DNA of 64,000 nt from JBCBSK01 sp965250105 (GTDB lineage Bacteria; Pseudomonadota; Alphaproteobacteria; Rhizobiales; Tepidamorphaceae): positions 992,001-1,056,000 of the forward strand of contig OZ252290.1 of assembly GCA_965250105.1 (NCBI GenBank), read 5' to 3'. Each line of letters begins with the position of its first letter. Positions within the stretch are counted from its first letter, which is position 1. A program made the translations under genes and the position numbers. This document shows positions 17,817 through 26,641 of this stretch, in pieces. The notes beneath the pieces are model-generated. The model worked only from the letters and a program-made list of their open reading frames with translations. It was not told where the DNA came from and made no database searches.

Positions 17817-18323
17817 ATGAACAAGGTTTCAATTTCCGTGTCGGTGAATGGCCGAGCACGCCACGCCGATATTCCCCCTCGCCTGTTGCTCAGCGATTTC
17901 CTCCGCCACACGCTCGCTCTGCCCGGCACACATGTCGGCTGCGAACATGGCGTATGCGGCGCCTGCAATGTGGTGGTTGATGGCCGTACCGTTCGGGCTT
18001 GCCTCATGTTCGCCGTTCAGGCCGACGGTGCGGAGGTCACGACGGTTGAAGGACTTGGAACCGTCGACGGCTTGCACCCGATCCAGGAGGCTTTCTGGGA
18101 GGAACACGGCCTGCAATGCGGGTTCTGCACGCCGGGCATGCTGATGGCCGCGCTTGAGCTCCTGCAAAACAATCCCGATCCATCCGACGAGGAGATCCGC
18201 GAAGCGATCTCGGGCAATCTCTGCCGCTGCACGGGATACACCTACATCATCAACGCGATCCGGTCCGCCGCAGCGAAGTTGCGTGGCGTCGCCGACGCGG
18301 ATCAAGCCTTGGCAACCGCTTGA
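17817..18323 (+). CDS. Molybdenum hydroxylase [2Fe-2S] subunit (CoxS/CutS type)
   Basis: A 168-residue small subunit. The plant-ferredoxin-type cluster ligands lie in GCEHGVCGACNVVVDG with a later Cys (VRACLMF), and the second cluster ligands in CGFCTPGMLM and NLCRCTGY. I start at the ATG at 17817, which has GGGAG eight bases upstream, rather than at 17802. It links the molybdenum site to FAD. Confidence 0.93.
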   Translation: MNKVSISVSVNGRARHADIPPRLLLSDFLRHTLALPGTHVGCEHGVCGACNVVVDGRTVRACLMFAVQADGAEVTTVEGLGTVDGLHPIQEAFWEEHGLQCGFCTPGMLMAALELLQNNPDPSDEEIREAISGNLCRCTGYTYIINAIRSAAAKLRGVADADQALATA

Positions 18324-18336
18324 AGGAAGGATGACC

Positions 18337-20817
18337 ATGACTTCGCATCTTGACAGCAACGTCATCCCCCCAAGCCGCCAGCGCGAGGCGCCTGGCAAGG
18401 CCACGGCCTGGATCGGCAAATCCATCAAGCGCATCGAGGACCCGAGATTCCTCGCCGGCAAGGGCAAATATATCGACGACCATACGGTGCCGAACATGGC
18501 GCAGGCCTCCACGGTACGCAGTCCCCATGCCCATGCGCGAATCGTGTCCATCGACACATCAAGGGCGAAGGAACTCCCCGGGGTTATCGGAGTGTTCACG
18601 GGCGAGGACATCGCACGCGTCGTCGACCCGTGCCCCAGCTTCGCCTCGCCGCCCGTGCCGCAGACCGCCTGCGCCATCGACCGGGTGCGCCATGTCGGCG
18701 AGGTTGTCGCGGTGGTGGTCGCCGAGGACCGCTACATTGCCGAAGACGCCGCCGAACTGGTCGAGGTCGAATACGAGACACTGCCGCCGAACGTCGATAT
18801 CGAGAGATCGGCCGCCGCGACCGGCGACGCGCTGCTGCATCCGGATGACCGCGACTCCAATGTTGCTCTCGACGAGAGTTTCTCGTTCGGTTCGGTCGAC
18901 GAGGATTTCGCCCGCGCCGATCACGTGATCCGACGCCGGCTGCGCTGGGGACGAGCATCGGCTCAGGCCATCGAGACGGCGGGATGCATCTCCGAGTTCG
19001 ACCCCATTACCGGCGGCTACACGATCCACTGCAACACCAACTTCTACAACTTCATTCCCTTCGTCATCGCCGGATCGCTGCGCGTTTCGCCAACGCAGCT
19101 GAAGATGATGCCGGTCATGACCGGCGGGTCGTTCGGTTCGAAGGTCTTCATCCACAAAATCATCATTCTGACATCGGCCCTGGCTCGACTGACAAATCAG
19201 CCGGTCAAATATATCGAGGACCGCGAGGAGCACTTCACGAACTCCGACAGCCATGGGTCCGACCGGCTCTATGATGCCGAGCTCGCTTTGACGTCGGACG
19301 GTCGGATGCTGTCCCTGCGCTTCGACGTCATGGACGATTACGGCGCCTACCTGCAGTTCGGCGTGGGGACCCACGGCAACGCCATGGCCCAGGTCACGGG
19401 CCCCTACAAGATCGGCTCGTTTGCCATGCGGGTCAGGGCCGTTCTGACCAACAAGTGCCAGCAAGGTCCCTATCGCGGATTCGGCTCGGAAGTGACCAAC
19501 TGGGTCATCGAGCGCCTGGCCGATGCCGCGGCCGAGCAACTCGGGATCGATCCGGTCGAACTCCGCCTCAGGAACATGATCCAGCCCGACGAATTCCCCT
19601 ACATGATCCCGACCGGCAACATCTACGACAGCGGGAATTTCCAGGAAGTCTGGCGGCAGGCAAAGGATCTGATCGGCTATGACGACTGGCGGAAGAAGGC
19701 CACCGCCCTGCGCGCTGAAGGGCGCTGCGTCGGGGTGGGCGTGGCAACCTGTCAGGAGCGTAGCGTCTACGGTCCGACCGAATGGTGGTTTCTGAACAAT
19801 GTGGAGACACCGGGCTTTACGCTGACCTCCACGCCGGAGGGCATCTCGCTCAGGATCGATCCAACGGGCAAGGTGTTTGTCACACTGAATTCGATCTTCG
19901 TCGGCAACAGCCCCGAGACCGTGGTGACACAGATTCTGGCGGAACAACTGACCGTCGAGCCGTCCGACATCGTCGTCGGTTATGCCGACACCCACTCCGG
20001 CTTCAACGGAGTCGGACCTCAGGGCAGCCGGTTCACGGCGATGGTCGCCGGCGCCTGCGTGTCCGCTTCCATCAAGGTCAAGGACAAGCTCAAGACATTC
20101 GCGTCACATTTGTTGGAGGCCGACAAAGCCGACCTCGAGTTGCGTGGCGCCAAGGTTGGCGTCAAGGGAGCCGACAAGGAGGTCGCGATTGCCGACATCG
20201 CCATCCAGGCCAACTTCTTTCGCCTGAACTTCCCGGACACGCCGGAGTTCGACTCAGGGCTCGAAACGACGGCGGTCTACGACCACCCGATCTCGTCGGA
20301 GCCCGCGCCCGACCGCAGCCATCTCGGCATCTTCTATCCGATGGTGGGGCACATCTGTCACATCGCCGTGGTCGAAGTTGACCCGGCCACCGGCAAGGTC
20401 GAGATTCTTGACTATGCGGCCGTCCACGACAACGGCACGATCGTCAACCCCAAGACGCTCGGCGGACAGGTTCTTGGCGGCACAGCGAACGGTATCGGCA
20501 CAGCGCTGACCGAGGAATTCGTCTATGACGAGAACGGCCAATTCGTGAACGCCAACTTCGCCGAATTCGCCCTACCCTCCGTCCACGAGATGCCGCCCAA
20601 TCTGAAAATGGGGCATGTCGAAACACCGTCACCCTATACCGAATACGGCATCAAGGGCGGCGGTGAGGGCGGTCGGCTGGGTGCGCCATCGGCCCTTTCG
20701 AGCGCCATCGACGACGCACTCCAAAGATATGGCATCGAGATCACATCGCTGCCGGTACGGCCAGTCACGCTGCGCGCGCTGATCCGCGACGCGGAAATGC
20801 GGGCCGCCGCCGAATAG
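18337..20817 (+). CDS. Molybdenum hydroxylase large subunit (xanthine dehydrogenase family)
   Basis: An 826-residue molybdopterin-cytosine-dinucleotide-type large subunit. It opens with GKSIKRIEDPRFLAGKGKYI. It carries GGSFGSK, the PYRGFGSEV loop where form I CO dehydrogenase has an AYRCSFR motif, and the C-terminal GIKGGGEGGRLGAP with the conserved catalytic Glu. It therefore hydroxylates a carbon, often in a heterocycle or aldehyde, and is not a CO dehydrogenase of form I. The ATG at 18337 has GGAAGG seven bases upstream. The cofactor-insertion gene coxI/xdhC is not in this cluster. Confidence 0.9.
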   Translation: MTSHLDSNVIPPSRQREAPGKATAWIGKSIKRIEDPRFLAGKGKYIDDHTVPNMAQASTVRSPHAHARIVSIDTSRAKELPGVIGVFTGEDIARVVDPCPSFASPPVPQTACAIDRVRHVGEVVAVVVAEDRYIAEDAAELVEVEYETLPPNVDIERSAAATGDALLHPDDRDSNVALDESFSFGSVDEDFARADHVIRRRLRWGRASAQAIETAGCISEFDPITGGYTIHCNTNFYNFIPFVIAGSLRVSPTQLKMMPVMTGGSFGSKVFIHKIIILTSALARLTNQPVKYIEDREEHFTNSDSHGSDRLYDAELALTSDGRMLSLRFDVMDDYGAYLQFGVGTHGNAMAQVTGPYKIGSFAMRVRAVLTNKCQQGPYRGFGSEVTNWVIERLADAAAEQLGIDPVELRLRNMIQPDEFPYMIPTGNIYDSGNFQEVWRQAKDLIGYDDWRKKATALRAEGRCVGVGVATCQERSVYGPTEWWFLNNVETPGFTLTSTPEGISLRIDPTGKVFVTLNSIFVGNSPETVVTQILAEQLTVEPSDIVVGYADTHSGFNGVGPQGSRFTAMVAGACVSASIKVKDKLKTFASHLLEADKADLELRGAKVGVKGADKEVAIADIAIQANFFRLNFPDTPEFDSGLETTAVYDHPISSEPAPDRSHLGIFYPMVGHICHIAVVEVDPATGKVEILDYAAVHDNGTIVNPKTLGGQVLGGTANGIGTALTEEFVYDENGQFVNANFAEFALPSVHEMPPNLKMGHVETPSPYTEYGIKGGGEGGRLGAPSALSSAIDDALQRYGIEITSLPVRPVTLRALIRDAEMRAAAE

Positions 20818-20867
20818 CGGATCGCATGGCGGTAACGGTCCGCGAGATTTGGGAGACAGACATAGCC

Positions 20868-21830
20868 ATGGCCCAAGCGCGGACCGTCATCATCACATGC
20901 GCCCTGACCGGCGCGATACACACGCCTTCCATGTCGCCGCACCTGCCGGTGACGCCCGAGGACATGATCGCCGAGGCGATTGCGGCAAGCAATGCCGGCG
21001 CTTCGATCCTGCACTTGCATGCGCGTGATCCCGATACGGGAAAACCGGATCAGTCACCGGAGGCGTTCGCGCGCTTTCTTCCCGAGATCCATGAACGGAC
21101 CGGTGCCATCGTTAATCTGACGACCGGCGGCAGCCCGTTCATGAGGGTGGCTGAACGGGTTCAGCCAGTTGCCCGCTTCAAGCCAGAGCTGGCATCGCTG
21201 AACATGGGATCGATGAATCTGGGCCTGTTTCCCATGCTCGACCGGTTCAAGACCTTCGAGCATGACTGGGAGCGAGAGCATCTCGCATCCAGCGACGATC
21301 TGGTTTTCCGCAATTCGTTCCGCGACATCGCCTATGTCCTCGAAACCTGCCGCACGTCGGGTACACGGTTTGAATTTGAGTGTTACGACACGGCGCATCT
21401 CTACAACCTCGCCCATTTCGCGGAACGCGGCCTGATCGAGCCGCCATTCTTCATCCAGACCGTCTTTGGCCTGCTTGGCGGTATCGGTGCACACGCAGAC
21501 GATGTTGCCCATATGCGACGCACCGCCGACCGGCTGTTCGGATCGAACTACCAATGGTCCGTCCTTGGGGCGGGCAAGGCACAGATGGCCGTCGCTGCGA
21601 TGGCCGCCGCTAGCGGCGGGCACCTTCGCGTCGGGCTGGAGGACTCGCTCTGGTCGGGTCCTGGCGTGCTGGCGGAAGGGAACGCGGCTCAGGTTGTATT
21701 GGCCCGCCAGATTGTCGAGAGTCTCGGGCACCGGGTCGCGACGCCGAACGAAGCCCGAGCCATCCTGGACTTGAAGGGGCGCGACGCGGTCGCAATTCCG
21801 AAAAGGGACCGTTTGCGGGGCGCGGCATGA
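20868..21830 (+). CDS. Beta-keto acid cleavage enzyme (BKACE, DUF849)
   Basis: A 320-residue TIM-barrel enzyme of the Kce/BKACE family, which transfers part of a beta-keto acid to acetyl-CoA, giving acetoacetate and a new CoA ester. The zinc ligands are in ILHLHARDPDTGKPDQSPE and the late Glu region in GGHLRVGLEDSLW. I prefer the ATG at 20868 (GGGAGA upstream) over 20826. It is coupled to the TetR gene by an ATGA overlap. With the thioesterase two genes on, it suggests that the oxidised substrate ends as a beta-keto acid. Confidence 0.88.
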   Translation: MAQARTVIITCALTGAIHTPSMSPHLPVTPEDMIAEAIAASNAGASILHLHARDPDTGKPDQSPEAFARFLPEIHERTGAIVNLTTGGSPFMRVAERVQPVARFKPELASLNMGSMNLGLFPMLDRFKTFEHDWEREHLASSDDLVFRNSFRDIAYVLETCRTSGTRFEFECYDTAHLYNLAHFAERGLIEPPFFIQTVFGLLGGIGAHADDVAHMRRTADRLFGSNYQWSVLGAGKAQMAVAAMAAASGGHLRVGLEDSLWSGPGVLAEGNAAQVVLARQIVESLGHRVATPNEARAILDLKGRDAVAIPKRDRLRGAA

Positions 21831-22564
21831 CGGACAACACCGAGACGGCCGACGATGTCAGCCGGCCGATACGCGATGTCCGGTCCGAGCACAGGTCTGG
21901 ACGCCCGGTCGGTCGTCCCAAGGGCCAGACAGGGGAGCAGACGCGCGAGCGCATCCTTAACGCTGCCGAAAAACTGTTCGCCGTCAACGGTTTCGACGGC
22001 ACCAGCATGCGCGACGTGGCCCGTGCGGCCAAGCTCCAGATGGCGGCGATCGGCTATCATTTCGGACCGAAGGACGAACTGTTCGATGCCGTCGTGCGCC
22101 GGCGTGCCGACATCATGTCCGCATCACGCCGGGATGCTCTGGCCGCTCTCAAGGCCGACTTTGACGATAATCCGGTTCCGCTCGAGGATCTGATCCGGGC
22201 CTATGTGCGCCCGTTCATCGAGTCCGCCAGCCATGGTGATCCCGGCTGGCGCAACTACGCAGCGCTGATGGGCCGACTCGCCAATTCAACACTTGGAACC
22301 GAAGTCATCGCGCGTCACTACGACATCACCGCGCAAGCATATCTCGACGCGTTCCGGGAGGCTTTGCCCGATGTCGCCGAACGCAACGTGGTCGACGGCT
22401 TTACCTATATGGTCGCTGCCATGCTGGCGTTGTGCGCCGATACAGGCCGAGCAGAGCGGCTGTCACGAGATGACAACACGAAACACGGCGTGTCGGAGGC
22501 GCTGACACCCTTGGTCGGCTTCCTCGCCGCGGGCTTCCGCGCGCTTCCCAAGAACGATGATTAA
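21827..22564 (+). CDS. TetR-family transcriptional regulator
   Basis: A 245-residue regulator. The DNA-binding domain at about residues 30-80 contains TRERILNAAEKLFAVNGFDG and a recognition helix near MRDVARAAKLQMAAIGYHFG. The first 28 residues are a polar extension. The C-terminal half is the usual helical ligand pocket. It is embedded in the operon between BKACE and the thioesterase, so it is probably autoregulated with these genes and senses a pathway intermediate. Confidence 0.88.
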   Translation: MTDNTETADDVSRPIRDVRSEHRSGRPVGRPKGQTGEQTRERILNAAEKLFAVNGFDGTSMRDVARAAKLQMAAIGYHFGPKDELFDAVVRRRADIMSASRRDALAALKADFDDNPVPLEDLIRAYVRPFIESASHGDPGWRNYAALMGRLANSTLGTEVIARHYDITAQAYLDAFREALPDVAERNVVDGFTYMVAAMLALCADTGRAERLSRDDNTKHGVSEALTPLVGFLAAGFRALPKNDD

Positions 22565-22593
22565 GCCCCAATCCGATACCGGGAGTGAGATGC

Positions 22594-22992
22594 ATGACGG
22601 TCCTGCCGGATACCGAGACAATCGAAACGGTCACACTGCCGGTCACGGAGGATGTGACAGCGCAGGCGCTTGCCCAATCCGCGGAAGAGAAGCTGCCACA
22701 GATGTTCGCGACACCCTTCATGATCGCCGGCATGGAGCGGGCCTGTGCCGCGCTGCTGCAGCCACTGATGGGCACGGATGACTTGTCCGTCGGCGCGAAG
22801 ATCGACATTGCGCATCTCGCGCCGACACCGATCGGCGCAACGGTGCGGTGCCATGCGCGGTTTGATCGTCATGAAGCTCCGCTCTACTGGTTCGAAGTCT
22901 GGGCCGAAGACGATCGGCGTAAGATCGGCAAGGGATGCATAGCCCGGGCTATCGTCAAGACGTCGGACCTGATCGCACGCGCAAACGGATGA
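22594..22992 (+). CDS. FlK-like hot-dog thioesterase
   Basis: A 132-residue single-domain hot-dog protein similar to fluoroacetyl-CoA thioesterase FlK. The equivalents of its catalytic Thr, Glu and His appear as Thr40 (FATPFMIA), Glu48 (GMERAC) and His74 (DIAHLAPTP). The ATG at 22594 has GGGAG eight bases upstream. It would release a small acid from CoA, plausibly the CoA ester formed by the BKACE enzyme. No other fluoroacetate gene was found, so detoxification is only one possibility. Confidence 0.8.
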   Translation: MTVLPDTETIETVTLPVTEDVTAQALAQSAEEKLPQMFATPFMIAGMERACAALLQPLMGTDDLSVGAKIDIAHLAPTPIGATVRCHARFDRHEAPLYWFEVWAEDDRRKIGKGCIARAIVKTSDLIARANG

Positions 22993-23010
22993 CATTGAGG
23001 AAAACGCTTC

Positions 23011-25395
23011 ATGCCGGCCAAAACCGCGGCCCAGCCCTCGCGCCCCCTGATCGACATAGTTACGCTTGAGGCTCTTGAGCGGAAGATCCTGTGGCTGTCG
23101 TCCTTGATCATCCACAATGCCAATCATCTCAGGCCGAAGGATGACGGGTTGAAGGTTGGCGGCCATCAGGCCTCGTCGGCCTCGCTGGTGACGGTGATGA
23201 CGGCGCTCTATTTCCGGGTCCTGCGGCCGGAGGACCGGGTCGCGGTGAAGCCCCATGCGAGCCCCGCCTTTCACGCCATCCAGTATCTCTTCGGCCATCA
23301 GACGCTCGACCGCCTCAAGGCGTTTCGCGGCTATGGCGGCGCGCAGTCCTATCCCTCGCGCACCAAGGACGACGACGATGTCGACTTCTCGACCGGGTCC
23401 GTCGGGCTCGGCGTCGCGGTCACCGCCTTCGCCGCGCTGGTGCAGGACTATCTCGACGCCAAGGGGCTGAAGCGCGACTGGCCGACGGGCCGCATGGTGG
23501 CGCTTCTCGGCGATGCCGAACTCGACGAGGGCAATATCTTCGAATGCCTGCTCGAAGGCTGGAAGCACGACATCCGCAATTGCTGGTGGGTCATCGACTA
23601 TAACCGCCAGAGCCTCGATTCGGTGGTGTCGGACGAGCTGTTCCAGAAGCATGCCGCCGTCTTCGCCAGCATGGGCTGGGAGGTCGTCACCATCAAATAT
23701 GGCCGGCTGTTGCGGGCCGCCTTCGCCGAGCCGGGCGGCGACGCGCTGAGGCAGTGGATCGACGACTGCCCCAACATGCTCTATTCGGCGCTGACCTTCC
23801 AGGGCGGCGCGGCCTTCCGCAACCAGCTCAAGGCCGATCTCACGGGCCAGGACGACGCGCTCGCCATTGTCGCCCGCCATGACGATGACGAGTTGCACCG
23901 GCTGATGACCAATCTCGGCGGCCATTGCATGGCGACCGTCGTCGAGGCCTTCGAGACCGCGCCCGACGACCGGCCGGTCTGTTTCATCGCCTATACGATC
24001 AAGGGCTTCGGCCTGCCCTTCCAGGGCCACAAGGACAACCATGCCGGGCTGATGACCAAGGCCCAGATGGCCGCGCTGCAGGACCGCATGGGCATTCTCG
24101 ACGGCGAGGAGTGGGAGCCCTTTTCGGGCCTCAACCGGGATCGCGCGGCGCTCGCCGATACCGTCGCCACAACGCCCTTCCTGGCCAGGGGCCGGCGGCG
24201 GCGCGCCGCCGCGCCGATCCCCGTGCCGGCGCTTCAGGTGCCGCCGGCGCGCGGCGAGATGTCGACCCAGGACGGCTTCGGCAAGATCCTCGGCGAGATC
24301 GCCAAGACCGATACCGCGCTGGCCCGGCGCATCGTCACCACCTCGCCCGACGTCACCGTCTCGACCAATCTCGGCCCCTGGGTCAATGCGCGCGCCCTGT
24401 TCGCCCGCGACGCGCGCGACGACGTGTTCCAGGACAGAAAGCTGATGAGCGCCCAGCGCTGGCATGCCGGCCCCGACGGCCAGCATATCGAACTCGGCAT
24501 CGCCGAGAACAATCTGTTCCTGGTGCTCGCCGCCCTCGGCCTGTCGCATTCCCTGTTCGGCGAGCGGCTGTTGCCGATCGGCACGCTCTATGACCCGTTC
24601 ATCGCGCGCGGCCTCGATGCGCTGAACTATGCCTGCTATCAGGATGCGCGCTTTCTTCTGGTGGCGACGCCGTCGGGCATCACGCTGGCGCCCGAGGGCG
24701 GCGCGCATCAGTCGATCGGCACGCCGCTGATCGGCCTGGCCCAGGACGGGCTGGCCACGTTCGAGCCGACCTATGTCGACGAACTCGCGGTGATCATGGA
24801 ATGGGCCTTCGACTATCTGCAGCGCGACGGGTCGGGCGCGCCGACCACCGCCTGGCTGCGCGACGAGAAGGGCGGCTCGGTCTATCTGCGCCTGTCGACC
24901 CGGCCGGTCAGCCAGATCGCCCGCGACCTCGACGACGAGACCCGGCATGCCATCATCGACGGCGCCTATTGGCTGCGCCCGCCGGCCGAGGGCGCCCAGC
25001 TCGCCATCTGCTATTCAGGCGCGGTGGGACCGGAGGCCGCGACCGCGATGGGCGATGTGCTCGCGCGCTTCCCCGGCGCCGGGCTGATGGCCGTCACCTC
25101 GGCCGACCGACTGAACGCCGGCTGGCACGCCGCCCGCAAGGCCCGCCGCTCGGGCGATACCACCGCGACCTCGCATGTCGAAAGACTGCTCGCCCCGCTC
25201 GACCGGCGGGCCCGGCTCGTCACCGTGCTCGACGGCCACCCCGCCACCCTGTCCTGGCTCGGCGGCGTCAACGGACACCGGGTCGAAGCACTCGGCGTCG
25301 AGCATTTCGGCCAAACCGGCACCATCAACGACCTCTACCAACACTTCGACATCAACGCCAACGCAATCACACGCGCATGCCTGGTCAGGCCATGA
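23011..25395 (+). CDS. Thiamine-diphosphate enzyme, AceE-like pyruvate dehydrogenase E1/transketolase family
   Basis: A 794-residue protein with the two-domain order of homodimeric E1 enzymes. The N-terminus has LKVGGHQASSASLVTVMTAL. The thiamine-diphosphate motif is GDAELDEGN at about 167, closing near WVIDYNRQSL. The pyrimidine-domain Glu lies in IELGIAENN at about 495, and EGGAHQSIGTP follows. It starts 18 bases after the thioesterase. No E2 or E3 subunit lies nearby, so it may not form a standard dehydrogenase complex and could act on a different 2-oxo acid or as a transketolase-like enzyme. Its third-position GC seems higher than in the preceding genes. Confidence 0.8.
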   Translation: MPAKTAAQPSRPLIDIVTLEALERKILWLSSLIIHNANHLRPKDDGLKVGGHQASSASLVTVMTALYFRVLRPEDRVAVKPHASPAFHAIQYLFGHQTLDRLKAFRGYGGAQSYPSRTKDDDDVDFSTGSVGLGVAVTAFAALVQDYLDAKGLKRDWPTGRMVALLGDAELDEGNIFECLLEGWKHDIRNCWWVIDYNRQSLDSVVSDELFQKHAAVFASMGWEVVTIKYGRLLRAAFAEPGGDALRQWIDDCPNMLYSALTFQGGAAFRNQLKADLTGQDDALAIVARHDDDELHRLMTNLGGHCMATVVEAFETAPDDRPVCFIAYTIKGFGLPFQGHKDNHAGLMTKAQMAALQDRMGILDGEEWEPFSGLNRDRAALADTVATTPFLARGRRRRAAAPIPVPALQVPPARGEMSTQDGFGKILGEIAKTDTALARRIVTTSPDVTVSTNLGPWVNARALFARDARDDVFQDRKLMSAQRWHAGPDGQHIELGIAENNLFLVLAALGLSHSLFGERLLPIGTLYDPFIARGLDALNYACYQDARFLLVATPSGITLAPEGGAHQSIGTPLIGLAQDGLATFEPTYVDELAVIMEWAFDYLQRDGSGAPTTAWLRDEKGGSVYLRLSTRPVSQIARDLDDETRHAIIDGAYWLRPPAEGAQLAICYSGAVGPEAATAMGDVLARFPGAGLMAVTSADRLNAGWHAARKARRSGDTTATSHVERLLAPLDRRARLVTVLDGHPATLSWLGGVNGHRVEALGVEHFGQTGTINDLYQHFDINANAITRACLVRP

Positions 25396-25440
25396 CACGG
25401 CCAACCAGCACAACAGCCCAGGCAAAATATTCAGCTGTTG

Positions 25441-25560
25441 TCAGCGCCGGATCAAAGGCATTGGCGACAATGTATTCGGCAAAACCCCTGGGTGTGCTGT
25501 CAGGAACTGGGTCACGAACCCAATCTCGCGCCGGCGCAGATAAGCAATGTCGAAGACCCG
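25441..25560 (-). pseudogene. Fragment resembling a PhnL-type ABC ATPase
   Basis: The minus strand encodes FDIAYLRRREIGFVTQFLTA and a few more residues before a stop. This resembles the Q-loop region of C-P-lyase-associated PhnL ATPases (LRR..IGYVSQFLRV.P). There is no Walker A, signature or Walker B, so it can only be a scrap. The similarity is by eye over about 25 residues and may be chance. Confidence 0.3.
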
Positions 25561-25603
25561 CAGCCCGCTCCCCATGCCCGGATCTGGCTCTAAGCCTGGT
25601 CCG

Positions 25604-26350
25604 TCAACCCTCGCGGAAAAGCTGGGTCTCGTAGCAGAACCGGCCAGCTGGATGCATGTTGACCGAGGCCTCGATGAGCCGGTCGTCGCTGGTGTAATAG
25701 CGTCGCGTGATTTCGAGCATCGGCTGGCCGACCTCGATCGACAGGCGCGAGGCGATGTTGGCCGTGGCAAGGCCGGCTCCGATCTCCTGGACCACGCGGC
25801 TCACCTGCAGACCAAACCGTTGTTCCAAAAGGGAGTAGACCGCCTTGGAATGGGCGCCGATATCGTCGACGACTGCGGCATAGTCGGGATGGATGAAAAG
25901 CTCCGAGTAGCCAATCGGACCGGCCTCTCCCTGCCGGACCCGCAGCAGGCTGATGCGGATCCAGTTGGAGCGGGGCTCGCAATGGATGCGCTTGGCGGTC
26001 ACGGGATCGGTCAGGATACTATCAACCGCCAGCACATCGATCCTGGTATCCTGCGCGTACTGGGTCAGCTGTTCGAGCGTGTTGATCGAATAGGCGTAAT
26101 CGCGCTTCGGTGTGCCCGACGTCAGGTAGGTGCCGGCGCCCTTGCGGCGCTCTATCATGCCCATGTCCTGCAGGCAGCGCATCGTTTCGCGGATCGTGTG
26201 GCGGCTCACCATATATTGGCGGGCCAGATCGATCTCGGTGGGAAAACGATCGCCGACCTTGAGCGTGCCCGCCTCGACCCCTGCAAGCAGCGCGTTCGCG
26301 ATCTCCTGGTAGCGCGGTATCTCCGCGTCGGCGTCCGTTTTCTCCTTCAT
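25604..26350 (-). CDS. GntR-family regulator, HutC/UTRA type
   Basis: A 248-residue regulator. The N-terminal winged helix-turn-helix (DRFPTEIDLARQYMVSRHTI, then KGAGTYL) is of GntR type. The C-terminal domain has the UTRA features ISLLRVRQGEAGPIGYSELF and a final RYYTSDDRLIEASVNMHPAG. It stands alone, downstream of a TRAP/CoA operon on the same strand and after a repeat element. It may control the flanking operons. No obvious operator was found directly upstream. Confidence 0.88.
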   Translation of the reverse strand: MKEKTDADAEIPRYQEIANALLAGVEAGTLKVGDRFPTEIDLARQYMVSRHTIRETMRCLQDMGMIERRKGAGTYLTSGTPKRDYAYSINTLEQLTQYAQDTRIDVLAVDSILTDPVTAKRIHCEPRSNWIRISLLRVRQGEAGPIGYSELFIHPDYAAVVDDIGAHSKAVYSLLEQRFGLQVSRVVQEIGAGLATANIASRLSIEVGQPMLEITRRYYTSDDRLIEASVNMHPAGRFCYETQLFREG

Positions 26351-26411
26351 AGCCGCTCTCGTCAGACTGTTCAGCGTCGTCCGGCAACCTATACCACGCG
26401 CCGCCGAGCGC

Positions 26412-26518
26412 CTAGAGTATATCCAGTGAACCGCAGTTCACCGGATATGATCTAACCCGTTGATTTTACGGAACTCCGGACGCGAAACCGGTTCTCGCTT
26501 TCGCTAGAATTGCGCTAG
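26412..26518. repeat. Intergenic palindromic repeat, copy 2
   Basis: A hairpin with arms ATATCC-a-GTGAAC and GTTCAC-c-GGATAT (26419-26448) is followed by CCGTTGATTTT, CTCCGGACGCG and CCGGTTCTCGCTTTCG and ends GCGCTAG. Copy 1 at 9455-9566 has the same blocks in the same order. The element begins and ends with CTAG. It lies between the HutC-type regulator and the end of the dctM gene. Confidence 0.75.
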
Positions 26519-26641
26519 CCGGACGGCTCGAAATCCCTGTATCGCAAAGGCTCGCCGACGTTCTTGGTTCCATCCGCCAGCAACGCAATGCGGCAGCCCG
26601 GACATCAACACCGTCAACCGGCAGACGCAAGCGCCCCGCCT

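Noticed and set aside
18559..19995. A 478-codon minus-strand frame
   Set aside because: Antisense to the molybdenum hydroxylase large subunit, with no recognisable domain or ribosome site.
16926..20817. Aerobic CO dehydrogenase
   Set aside because: The large subunit lacks the Cys-containing loop of form I enzymes and no coxDEFG accessory genes follow.
22561..24948. A 795-codon open frame on the minus strand
   Set aside because: It lies antisense to the thioesterase and the thiamine enzyme, has an Arg/Gly/Ala-rich composition and no motif. Long antisense frames are expected in DNA this GC-rich.
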